This document shows, one piece after another, positions 54,183 to 62,215 of a stretch of 64,000 nucleotides of DNA; within the stretch, counting starts at the first letter, position 1; the number at the start of each line of letters is the position of its first letter. Made by a program: the position numbers and the translations under genes. The stretch spans positions 1-64,000 of the forward strand of contig JAUNGI010000004.1 in assembly GCA_030524525.1 (NCBI GenBank). The letters run 5' to 3'. The DNA comes from Lachnospiraceae bacterium. Its GTDB lineage: Bacteria > Bacillota > Clostridia > Lachnospirales > Lachnospiraceae. The notes beneath the pieces were generated by a model. It ran no database searches and had not been told where the DNA came from. It worked only from the letters and a program-made list of their open reading frames with translations.

Positions 54183-55412
54183 GTGAAAAATCAACAGAGG
54201 CGCATCGGTCTGTTTCTGCTCCCGTTTCTGATGCTCGGCTTTTTTTGGGGAGCCTATCGAACCTTTCCCAAGGCGCAGACCGCGGTACCGGGAATGCTTT
54301 GGGAAGACCCGGGAACGGTGGTTTTGCAGGAGGAAGAGGAGGAACCCTTTTCCGATACCCTTCAGGCGCTTTCCGCCTGTGTGATGGATGCGGAAAACTT
54401 TCGCGTGCTGTACAGCAAGGCGGGAACCGAGATCCGCAAAATGGCAAGCACGACCAAGATCATGACCTGCATTCTGGCGCTCGAGAGCTGCGAGCTTTCG
54501 GAGACGGTGACGGTTTCCGCTCACGCGGCGGCGCAGCCGGACGTACAGCTCTCCATCCGGGAGGGCGAGGAATATGTGCTGGAGGATCTCTTATATTCCA
54601 TGATGCTCGAAAGCCACAACGATTCCGCCGTGGCGATCGCCGAGCATGTGGCAGGCTCGGAGGAAGCGTTCTGCGCGCTGATGACGCAGAAGGCGCGGGA
54701 TCTTGGGGCGGAGCATACGAGCTTTGAGACGGCGAACGGACTGGACGCCGAGAATCACTATACCACCGCCGAGGATCTGGCGCGGATCGCCGCCTATGCG
54801 GTGCAGAACGAGACGTTTCTTCGCATCGTCGGGACGGAAAGCCGTACGATTCAGGAGATCCACGGAAAACGCAGCTTTTTCTTGAAGAATATTGACCGCT
54901 ACCTGTATATGGACGGCGAGGCGCTGGGCGTCAAAACCGGCTTTACGGGCGGCGCGGGCTATTGCTTTGTGGGAGCGACGCGCTACGAAGGAAGAATTCT
55001 GATCAGCGTCGTGTTGGGAAGCGGCTGGCCCCCGCATAAGCAGTACAAATGGAAGGACACGCAGGCGCTTGTGGCATATGTGCGGAAATTTTATCGGCCA
55101 AAGCAGCTTTCGGTACGGGCGCAGAACTTGGGCGAGCTGCCTGTTTCCGGCGGAATTCGGGAAACGGCTCTGGTCGGCGTGTCGGAGAGCTGGAGCGAGG
55201 AGCTTTTGATGCGGCAGGAAAGAGTCGAGCTGACCTTTCATCTTCCGGAGACGCTTCGCGCGCCCTTGGAGCAGGGAACGGCGGTGGGCTATGCGGAGCT
55301 TCAAATCGGCGGCGTTACCTGCTGCTGCATTCCGGTCGTCGTGTTGGAGCCGGTGCCGGCATATCGTTTTTCCGACGCGGTTTCCGGCGTCTGGGCAAAA
55401 TTTTCTTTCTGA
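54183..55412 (+). CDS. D-alanyl-D-alanine carboxypeptidase (DacB-like)
   Basis: 409 residues from GTG 54183. AAAGGAG (54170-54176) sits correctly for this GTG and gives a clean signal peptide (MKNQQRRIGLFLLPFLMLGFF). ATG 54162 also has a weaker site and would add seven residues. Active-site motifs: S89-K92 (MASTTKIM), SHN (MLESHNDSAVA) and KTG (GVKTGFTGGAGYCF). In Bacillus dacB, a sporulation PBP, also lies just downstream of scpAB, so a spore-cortex role is plausible. Confidence 0.88.
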   Translation: MKNQQRRIGLFLLPFLMLGFFWGAYRTFPKAQTAVPGMLWEDPGTVVLQEEEEEPFSDTLQALSACVMDAENFRVLYSKAGTEIRKMASTTKIMTCILALESCELSETVTVSAHAAAQPDVQLSIREGEEYVLEDLLYSMMLESHNDSAVAIAEHVAGSEEAFCALMTQKARDLGAEHTSFETANGLDAENHYTTAEDLARIAAYAVQNETFLRIVGTESRTIQEIHGKRSFFLKNIDRYLYMDGEALGVKTGFTGGAGYCFVGATRYEGRILISVVLGSGWPPHKQYKWKDTQALVAYVRKFYRPKQLSVRAQNLGELPVSGGIRETALVGVSESWSEELLMRQERVELTFHLPETLRAPLEQGTAVGYAELQIGGVTCCCIPVVVLEPVPAYRFSDAVSGVWAKFSF

Positions 55413-55440
55413 AAGAAACGACGGAAACCAACGGAACCCC

Positions 55441-55474
55441 TTTTCTTTTTCCTTCTTTTATGTTATGATATGAT
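55441..55474 (+). promoter_or_regulatory. Probable extended -10 promoter of the SNF2 gene
   Basis: TTATGAT with TG upstream (TGTTATGAT, -10 TATGAT 55464-55469). The -35 is weak (TTTTCT 55441-55446, 17-base spacer). A second overlapping TATGAT lies at 55469-55474. Confidence 0.45.
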
Positions 55475-55500
55475 GTACGGTTAAGAAAGGGTGTAATTCT

Positions 55501-58500
55501 ATGTTTTCTTTGACGAGAGAGTATATTCGCAATCTGGCGGCGGACGCCAATGTTTTTGCCGATGGCTTTGCTTATTATAAGAACGGCCGTGTGACGCGCG
55601 CCGTGGCGTCCCGGGATCAGAGCATCTATCAGTTTGACGTAAAAGGAAATTTTACTTATAAAGTATCGGTCGTCTTCCATGAGAACCGGATCGAGCATAG
55701 CTGCAACTGCTCCTACCATGTGAAGCATTCGGGAGCGTGCAAGCATGTGATCGCGTCCCTGCTTTTTCTTTCGCAGTTTCAGAACAAGAACCGGGCGAGA
55801 GAGGAGATGAGCAGCGAGGACTATCGCTCGGCGCAGATCTTAGATTATTATGCCGATCTCGAAACGGCGCTGGCGCAGACCGATATCTGCCATATCTCGC
55901 TTGCCTTTACCTATCAGGGCATCCTGCGCAATCCGGAGGACGTGATCCGTGCCCGGCTGATGATCGGCAATCAGAAGCCTAATAAGGTGCAGAGCATACG
56001 AAAGCTTTTGGAATGTATTTCTTCGGGGCAGAATCTTATTTTCGGAAAGGAATTTTCCTATCGCGCGGGAATTACCGAATTTGACCGCAGCAGCGCCGAG
56101 CTGATCGCCTACCTGTCCGAGCTTTTTGAATTGGAAAATCAATACGAGCTGTCGGGGGAACAGTCGGTCTTTCAAAAGAGCGAGCTTCTGCTTTCGAGAC
56201 GGCGGTTTCTGGAGGTGCTGCACCGCATTCGGAGAGACTCCTTTTCCTTTACGCTGGGCGGGAGGACCTATGAGGGCGTTACCTTTGTAAAGGGAAATCC
56301 TTTTATTTCTTATGATATTGACGTGCTGGACGATTATGTGGCCCTGAACTACAGCGACCACGGCAGAGTGCTTCCGCTCAGCGCCTCCGGCGATCTGATT
56401 TATTACAACCGGGTCGTTTACGAGCCGGATCGCCTGTTTACGAAAAATTATCTTCCGATCTGCAACAGTCTGGGGAAGGACAATCAGCCGATCGTTTTTC
56501 GCGGGGAAAATGCGAAGCGCTTTCTGGAAGACGTTCTGCCGCGGCTGAGCGCCACGATGAATTTGCAGATTCCGGACAGCCTGCGCGAGCGCTATGTTTC
56601 CCTGCCGCTTTCCGCCGCGCTGTATCTGGAATATATTTACGGAAGCATTCAGGCAAAGCTCGTATTCTCCTATGGGGAATATTCGTTTAACAGCTTTGAA
56701 GCTCCCGCCACAAAGGGCGTGATCCTTCTTCGTGATCGGGAAAAGGAGCAGGAGATCGGAGAAGCGCTGCTGCAAAAGGGCTTTGAACCGCATCCCGGCT
56801 ACTATCTGCTCCGGGATGACGACGCCGTGTTCGATCTGGTGACCGGAGAGAACGAGGAGATTCGGAAGCTGATGACGATCTATTATTCCGACAGCTTTGA
56901 ACGGCTGCAGATTCGGAAGAAGAGCCATATTTCCTACGGCATTCACGGAAGCTCCGGCGAGGACTATCTGTCGCTGGAGATCTCCTACGAGGACATTCCG
57001 AAGGAGGAGCTGCGGGACCTGCTGCAGTCCCTGCAGTTGAAAAAACGCTTTTACCGCCTGAAGGACGGCAGCTTTCTGCTGCTCGATCAGGAGGAGCTTT
57101 CAACCGCTCTGGATCTGATCCAGTCCGTGGACGGCTCCGTGCGTCAGATGAAGGAGGGGGCGGTCGCCTTCCATGCGTCGCAGCTTTCTTATCTGGAGGA
57201 GACGTTCCGCAAGCAGAACCTTGATTACCACATGGAGGACAGCCTTGTACAACTGCTGGAGGAGCTTCGGCATCCGGAGGAGCTTCCGTGTCCGGAGGGC
57301 ATTCGCGCGGACGTCCGGCCGTATCAGATGGTCGGCTACCGCTGGATGAAGAATTTGCAGAAGCACCGTTTCGGCGGAATTCTGGCGGACGACATGGGTC
57401 TCGGAAAAACGCTGCAGGCAATCATGTATTTGGCATCCTTTCCGGAGCAGGAGAAGCCGAGCCTTGTGATCTGCCCCTCCTCGCTCATGTATAACTGGAA
57501 GGACGAGCTGGAAAATTTTGCGCCGCATCTGAAAAGTCTTATTATCTGCGGCACGCCGGAGGAGCGCCGGGGAAAGATCCGCGTCGGCTGCGGCGGAATC
57601 TGGATCACGTCCTATCCGCTGCTGCATCGGGACCTGCGGCTGTATACGAATATTTCCTTCGCCACGGTCATTATCGACGAGGCGCAGAACATCAAAAATC
57701 CGACTTCCATGAATGCCATCAGCGTAAAGCGTCTCAAGGCGGAGCATCGCTTTGCCCTGACCGGCACGCCGATCGAAAATTCGTTGACCGAGCTCTGGTC
57801 GATCTTTGATTTTTTGATGCCGGGCTATTTGTTCTCCCATGCGAAGTTTGCCAAGTTTTATGAAAAACCGATCCACGACAAGGAGACGGAGCGGCTTTCC
57901 ATGCTCAATACCCGCATCCAGCCGTTTGTGCTTCGACGGATGAAAAAGGACGTTTTGAAGGAACTGCCCGACAAGGTGGAGGAAAAGGTGCTGATTGACC
58001 TTTGCGACGAGCAGAAAAAGCTTTACGCCGCTTATCTGGAGCATTATCGGGGAGAGTTCCGACTCGATGAGGAGAACGGCTCCGTCGAGAATAATCGGAT
58101 TCAGATTCTGAGCGCCCTCATGCGCCTGCGGCAGATCTGCTGTCATCCGAAGACCTTTATCGACAACTACGAGGGCGGCAGCTCCAAGCTTGAGGTGCTG
58201 GAGGATATGATTCGGACGGCGGTGGAAAATCATCATCGGCTGCTTGTGTTCTCACAGTTTACGTCGATGCTCGCCATTATCAAGGAGCTTCTCGATCAAA
58301 TGGGGATCGCCTATTTTTCGCTGGAGGGCGCGACAAAGATCAACGAGCGCATTCAGAGCGTCCGGCAGTTTAACGAGGGCGAGCGGGAGGTGTTCCTGAT
58401 CTCGCTGAAGGCGGGCGGTACCGGTCTGAACCTGATCGGAGCCGATACGGTGATCCATGTGGAGCCGTGGTGGAATCCGGCGGTGGAGGAGCAGGCGACC

Positions 58501-58689
58501 GACCGGGCGTACCGGATCGGGCAGAAAAAAAACGTGCATGTCATTAAGATCCTTGCCAAGGGTACGATCGAAGAAAAAATCTATCGCCTGCAAAAGAAAA
58601 AGCAGGTGCTGGCGGATTCGGTCATCTCGTCGCAGACGGATTTCCTGAGTACGCTTACCAGAGAAGAGCTTCTGGAAATATTTTCATAG
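55501..58689 (+). CDS. SWIM zinc-finger SNF2 family helicase
   Basis: 1062 residues. The SWIM zinc finger is C68-x-C70, nine residues, C80-x-H82. A middle region of ~450 residues (SNF2-associated bacterial domain) precedes the ATPase. The ATPase has Walker A DDMGLGKT (about 630-637), the DEAQ box at 726-729, TGTPIENSLTELWSIFDFL, and the C-terminal helicase lobe ending QATDRAYRIGQKKNVHVIK. RapA-type relatives remodel RNA polymerase or nucleoprotein. It is monocistronic; no nuclease or methylase partner is nearby. Confidence 0.93.
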   Translation: MFSLTREYIRNLAADANVFADGFAYYKNGRVTRAVASRDQSIYQFDVKGNFTYKVSVVFHENRIEHSCNCSYHVKHSGACKHVIASLLFLSQFQNKNRAREEMSSEDYRSAQILDYYADLETALAQTDICHISLAFTYQGILRNPEDVIRARLMIGNQKPNKVQSIRKLLECISSGQNLIFGKEFSYRAGITEFDRSSAELIAYLSELFELENQYELSGEQSVFQKSELLLSRRRFLEVLHRIRRDSFSFTLGGRTYEGVTFVKGNPFISYDIDVLDDYVALNYSDHGRVLPLSASGDLIYYNRVVYEPDRLFTKNYLPICNSLGKDNQPIVFRGENAKRFLEDVLPRLSATMNLQIPDSLRERYVSLPLSAALYLEYIYGSIQAKLVFSYGEYSFNSFEAPATKGVILLRDREKEQEIGEALLQKGFEPHPGYYLLRDDDAVFDLVTGENEEIRKLMTIYYSDSFERLQIRKKSHISYGIHGSSGEDYLSLEISYEDIPKEELRDLLQSLQLKKRFYRLKDGSFLLLDQEELSTALDLIQSVDGSVRQMKEGAVAFHASQLSYLEETFRKQNLDYHMEDSLVQLLEELRHPEELPCPEGIRADVRPYQMVGYRWMKNLQKHRFGGILADDMGLGKTLQAIMYLASFPEQEKPSLVICPSSLMYNWKDELENFAPHLKSLIICGTPEERRGKIRVGCGGIWITSYPLLHRDLRLYTNISFATVIIDEAQNIKNPTSMNAISVKRLKAEHRFALTGTPIENSLTELWSIFDFLMPGYLFSHAKFAKFYEKPIHDKETERLSMLNTRIQPFVLRRMKKDVLKELPDKVEEKVLIDLCDEQKKLYAAYLEHYRGEFRLDEENGSVENNRIQILSALMRLRQICCHPKTFIDNYEGGSSKLEVLEDMIRTAVENHHRLLVFSQFTSMLAIIKELLDQMGIAYFSLEGATKINERIQSVRQFNEGEREVFLISLKAGGTGLNLIGADTVIHVEPWWNPAVEEQATDRAYRIGQKKNVHVIKILAKGTIEEKIYRLQKKKQVLADSVISSQTDFLSTLTREELLEIFS

Positions 58690-58704
58690 GAAACGCAAAA
58701 ACAA

Positions 58705-58734
58705 ACCCCCGATAACACTATCGGGGGCGTTTTT
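58705..58734. terminator. Bidirectional terminator between convergent genes
   Basis: CCCCCGATA (58706-58714) pairs perfectly with TATCGGGGG (58719-58727). The plus strand continues CGTTTTTATTTT. The minus strand continues TTTGTTTTTG, so it serves both the SNF2 gene and the convergent zinc-ribbon gene. Confidence 0.92.
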
Positions 58735-58750
58735 ATTTTGTAGAACTCCG

Positions 58751-60943
58751 TCAATCGTCCAAATATTTGCTGTAATATTTTCGAACGACCGTATCCAGAA
58801 AGACCTCGTTCAGATCGCCGAACGTATCGACAAGCAGTTTTTTGATGCCTTCGATCTTGGCGTCATAATTTTCTTCCGCCGTTGCATCCGGCGTCTCAAA
58901 TGTGCGAACCGAGATCGCCGTAACGTTCGTCATCATCCAGCTGTGGAACAGCTTGGTCAGCTGCGCCCCGGTCATGGAGCACAGGAAGGTCGTCGTCTTG
59001 ATTTCCTGCGGAGAAACGGTATGCTTCACGTCGGAGGGAATGCGGCCGGAAAATACTTCCGCGACCTCGTTTGCGTTTGTGATCCGCATGTGGGAAAGCT
59101 TGACCGGTGCGGAAGCTTGGGACGAGGCTTTGTTCCCCTTCTTTTTGTATTTGCTGTAATCGGAGACGGTACGCGGCTGATAAAAGGAAAATTCCTCCTC
59201 GGATGTGGTGTTCGGCGTATAGTCCGGAACAAATCCTGCGTAGTTATCCAGCTCGTCGGTATCCTCAAACACGATCTTCTGACCGTTCGACAGATCCTTG
59301 ACCAGATTGGCCTTGCGTACGGCTTCCTTGGTCTTTTCCGCAACGATGCGGCTTTGTTCCTCCTTGCGTGCCGCCACCTTTTGCCGGAAGGCGTCCATTG
59401 CCGTTTCCTCCGGCGTCGGCTCCGGCGCTTCCTTCGGCTCGGTCTCCGGCGCATAGTCCGGAACGAAGCCATGGAAGCTGTCCTCCGGATCGTCCTCCGG
59501 GGAGACGGTGAAGGGTTTTGGCTTTCGCGGAGCCTGCCTGCGGAACGCCTCGTCGGAGGAGAGCGTAGGATCGGCGAAGGAGGAGCTGCTGCCCTTGGTT
59601 TCCGACGCAACCGACGATGCGCTTACCGATGCGTCAACGACCGCCTCAATAATATCCGTGTCGGTCGGAACTTTGATTTTCGGCTCCTGAGGCTCAAAAG
59701 AAATCGTTGCCGCATGGGACTCGCCGGAATGCGGATAGATCTCTTCGATGATCGGGGCGGCGCCGCTTTCCTCCAGCTCCAGTGTTTTGGAAAGAGAGTT
59801 GCGCTTAAAGTCGGAGAGGAAGGCAGAAAAGGCGTCCTCCTCATCGTCGTCCGGGTTGGGTTCCATGGGAATATCGTTTGCCCCTTCCTCGGGATCTTCG
59901 GAAGCTTTCTCGACTGCGGGTTCGCTTTCTTCGCTGAAGGTCTGCGGGATCGGCTGTTCGGGGACTTCCTCGGCGGCTTCCGGAGTCGCCGGAGTCGCAT
60001 CAAGGAAGGATTCGCTCGCCGGGGGTTCCGTGACCGCACCTTCCGACTCCGTCTCTTCGTCTGCCTCGCTTATCGCGGCTTCGTCGGTCTCCGTGGTTGA
60101 ACCAACCGTGTTTTCCTCGTTCTCGTCAGCGTCGGCAATCGGCTCGGCGACCGTCTCCGCGGGACTGACTTCCTCCGTTTCTACACTTGTTTCCACGCTT
60201 GTTTCCGCACTTGGCTCATCGGCGGTATTTTGATCGGTTTCCGCAGACAATTCCTTGGCCGGGCGAGGAGTTTCGTCGGCGTCGTCCGGAAGATCCGGTT
60301 CCTCCGGATCGGTGGTCGGCTCTATGTATCCCGCCTCCGAGAGAGGCTCGGCTGGGGAGGAAGCTTTTTCGGGTGCTGCTTCCTGCTTCGGCTTGGAAAT
60401 GTGCAGACGTTCCCAAAGCGACGGCTTTTTTCCGGGCGTCGGCTCTTTCGAAAGCGTTGGCGCCTCGACCGGGGCGGGAACCGGTTCTTCGACCGGAAGC
60501 GGCAGCTCCGCCGGAGCCGGCATCGGTTCTTCGATGGGGGCGGGTTCCTCAACGGAAGCCGGCGTTTCCGCCGGGGCGGGAACCGGAGTCTGCTCGGGAG
60601 CGGGAACCGGAGGTTCCTCTGCGGAAGCCGAAACCGGCGGTTCCGCCGCCTCCTTTTTCTTCTTGGCTTCCGTCATGTAGAGACGAAGCAGTTTGACGGC
60701 ACGCATCGCCTCTTTTTTTTCGACATAGATTTTATAAGTGTCTTCCCGCATGGAGTATTCATAGGTACCCTCCAGCCCCTGCTCGTGCATATAGGAGATA
60801 AAATGCTCGGCGGCGCTTTCCTGCCGCAGGGAGAAAACGGATACCGTTGTATTCTGTGCGGTGTTCACCAGCGAAACATTGCAGGTCGGGCAAATGGTTA
60901 CTTCGCTCGGAAATTCCTTTTTACATACTGGACAAAATGGCAT
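58751..60943 (-). CDS. Zinc-ribbon protein with long acidic/proline-rich linker, function unknown
   Basis: 730 residues. N-terminal zinc ribbon C4-C7/C18-C21 (FCPVCKKEF, then CPTCNVSL), a ~60-residue folded-looking module (residues 28-90), a very long Pro/Glu/Ala/Thr-rich low-complexity region (about 110-560), and a C-terminal ~100-residue domain ending RKYYSKYLDD. Two copies of a GFVPDY[AT]P motif lie in the last third. No membrane helix. The first ~90 residues are paralogous to the next minus-strand gene (same CxxC-x10-CxxC spacing). ATG 60943 follows GGAGGGAA. I do not recognise the family. Confidence 0.75.
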   Translation of the reverse strand: MPFCPVCKKEFPSEVTICPTCNVSLVNTAQNTTVSVFSLRQESAAEHFISYMHEQGLEGTYEYSMREDTYKIYVEKKEAMRAVKLLRLYMTEAKKKKEAAEPPVSASAEEPPVPAPEQTPVPAPAETPASVEEPAPIEEPMPAPAELPLPVEEPVPAPVEAPTLSKEPTPGKKPSLWERLHISKPKQEAAPEKASSPAEPLSEAGYIEPTTDPEEPDLPDDADETPRPAKELSAETDQNTADEPSAETSVETSVETEEVSPAETVAEPIADADENEENTVGSTTETDEAAISEADEETESEGAVTEPPASESFLDATPATPEAAEEVPEQPIPQTFSEESEPAVEKASEDPEEGANDIPMEPNPDDDEEDAFSAFLSDFKRNSLSKTLELEESGAAPIIEEIYPHSGESHAATISFEPQEPKIKVPTDTDIIEAVVDASVSASSVASETKGSSSSFADPTLSSDEAFRRQAPRKPKPFTVSPEDDPEDSFHGFVPDYAPETEPKEAPEPTPEETAMDAFRQKVAARKEEQSRIVAEKTKEAVRKANLVKDLSNGQKIVFEDTDELDNYAGFVPDYTPNTTSEEEFSFYQPRTVSDYSKYKKKGNKASSQASAPVKLSHMRITNANEVAEVFSGRIPSDVKHTVSPQEIKTTTFLCSMTGAQLTKLFHSWMMTNVTAISVRTFETPDATAEENYDAKIEGIKKLLVDTFGDLNEVFLDTVVRKYYSKYLDD

Positions 60944-60968
60944 AATAATTCCCTCCGTTCTTATGTTC

Positions 60969-60997
60969 ATTATAAATAAAAGCAGAGCGGATTTCAA
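60969..60997 (-). promoter_or_regulatory. Sigma-A promoter of the large zinc-ribbon gene
   Basis: On the minus strand: TTGAAA (60992-60997), 17-base spacer, TATAAT (60969-60974). The -35 is embedded in a palindrome, TTCAATTGAA (60993-61002), a possible operator. Confidence 0.75.
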
Positions 60998-61033
60998 TTG
61001 AATTTTCGTTATTTTTCCTGCTTTGACGAAAAA

Positions 61034-62074
61034 TCAATCGGTTTCGTCGGCGGAAAATTCCGCATTGTAAAAATCGTCCGCATACTGATAAGCCGCATTT
61101 TCGGAAAGCTCGGGATAGGCCGCCAAAATGCTCTTTGCCATCCAATCCAGACGGACAATAACGATTTCCTCCGGGGAGAGCCCGTCCTCGTTCAGCGCTG
61201 CAAAAGCCTCCGGCGTGAACGTCTCCTTCATCCAAAGATTCAGACGCTCGCGCAGCTTTTCCTCCTCGTCCGCTTTGGACTTGTAGGTCTGATACTGCCG
61301 CCATGTGTATATGCCGGCGCCCAGCAGGACCGAAAAGAAAATCAGCAGCAGACACTGGGAAAAGCCCCGTTCAAAGTGCGAGAGGATTCCGGCAATATTC
61401 AAAAACATATAGACGATCCCCAAGGCTCCGAACAGGATCAGCGTAACGGCGGAGCCGTAGGTGTCCTCCGCTTTGTGCTTCATCGACTCATAGGAGCCGC
61501 CGCTCGGATGCAGAAGCTCTCTGGCAACGTCCTCCACGGAGTCCTCTTCGGTCAGCTCCCGGTCGGAAAGACCTCCGTCGTCAAAAGCGGGCTCCTCGTT
61601 GTCTGGCGGAGCGTCTGCTCTCGAAGCATCCTCGTTCGGAGCGTCTGCTTCCGAAACGTCGGTTCCCGAAGCGCCGATCGTTTCCTGTTGAAAGCGCAGA
61701 ATATCCTTCTGCACCTGTTTGGGGATATTTGCGTGCAGCAGGTCGGCGGCCGCTTCCTCCTGCCGGATCTCCTCCCCCAGTTCACCGCCAAGCTCCATCA
61801 AAAGAAAGGTTTCCCAAGCCGCCTTTACTTTATTCTCATACTTCGGCAGAACATAGAGATTAAATCGGGCGTCCTCCAAATGATATTCGGTCTCAACAGA
61901 AATTTTGGAATATTCCAGATATTTTTTGAATTTTCCAAAAACACGCTCGCTCTTGATGCGAAGCAGAAGGTTTTGCTTTGCGTGGGGAAGCACCTCCACC
62001 AACGCAACGTGACAGTCGGCGCATTCGGTAACGCCTTCTCGGTATTCCATTTTGCAAATCGGACAAAAAGCCAT
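61034..62074 (-). CDS. Zinc-ribbon membrane protein, paralogue of the neighbouring gene
   Basis: 346 residues. N-terminal zinc ribbon C4-C7/C18-C21 (FCPICKMEY, then CADCHVAL), then a module like that of its neighbour (about residues 32-95). An acidic segment follows, then two membrane helices (LILFGALGIVYMFLNIAGIL and CLLLIFFSVLLGAGIYTW). The C-terminal cytoplasmic region is acidic (EEIVIVRLDWMAKSILAAYPEL). ATG 62074 follows GGAGG on the minus strand. Function unknown; possibly a membrane partner of the soluble paralogue. Confidence 0.75.
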   Translation of the reverse strand: MAFCPICKMEYREGVTECADCHVALVEVLPHAKQNLLLRIKSERVFGKFKKYLEYSKISVETEYHLEDARFNLYVLPKYENKVKAAWETFLLMELGGELGEEIRQEEAAADLLHANIPKQVQKDILRFQQETIGASGTDVSEADAPNEDASRADAPPDNEEPAFDDGGLSDRELTEEDSVEDVARELLHPSGGSYESMKHKAEDTYGSAVTLILFGALGIVYMFLNIAGILSHFERGFSQCLLLIFFSVLLGAGIYTWRQYQTYKSKADEEEKLRERLNLWMKETFTPEAFAALNEDGLSPEEIVIVRLDWMAKSILAAYPELSENAAYQYADDFYNAEFSADETD

Positions 62075-62107
62075 GACAATCCTCCGGTCATCATCTTGAT
62101 AAAAACT

Positions 62108-62136
62108 ATTATATTGCAGGAAAGAAGGAAATACAA
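62108..62136 (-). promoter_or_regulatory. Sigma-A promoter of the membrane zinc-ribbon gene
   Basis: On the minus strand: TTGTAT (62131-62136), 17-base spacer, TATAAT (62108-62113). It is back to back with the plus-strand promoter; the two -35 boxes are six bases apart. Confidence 0.8.
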
Positions 62137-62142
62137 GATTTT

Positions 62143-62171
62143 TTGCTTTTTCTCCGCGCCTGTGTTATGAT
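62143..62171 (+). promoter_or_regulatory. Sigma-A promoter of the radical SAM gene
   Basis: TTGCTT (62143-62148), 17-base spacer, TATGAT (62166-62171), with TG one base upstream (extended -10). Confidence 0.75.
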
Positions 62172-62215
62172 AACGTCATTAGGCGACATTCCGAACGGGA
62201 GGAACGGTTAAGATT

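Noticed and set aside
52636..54447. 603-codon minus-strand frame
   Set aside because: Antisense to scpA-scpB and their flanks, with no domain signature.
58943..60100. 385-codon plus-strand frame with repetitive Arg/Phe/Leu-rich sequence
   Set aside because: It is the complement of the acidic, proline-rich low-complexity part of the minus-strand zinc-ribbon gene, which has promoter, ribosome site and conserved N-terminus.
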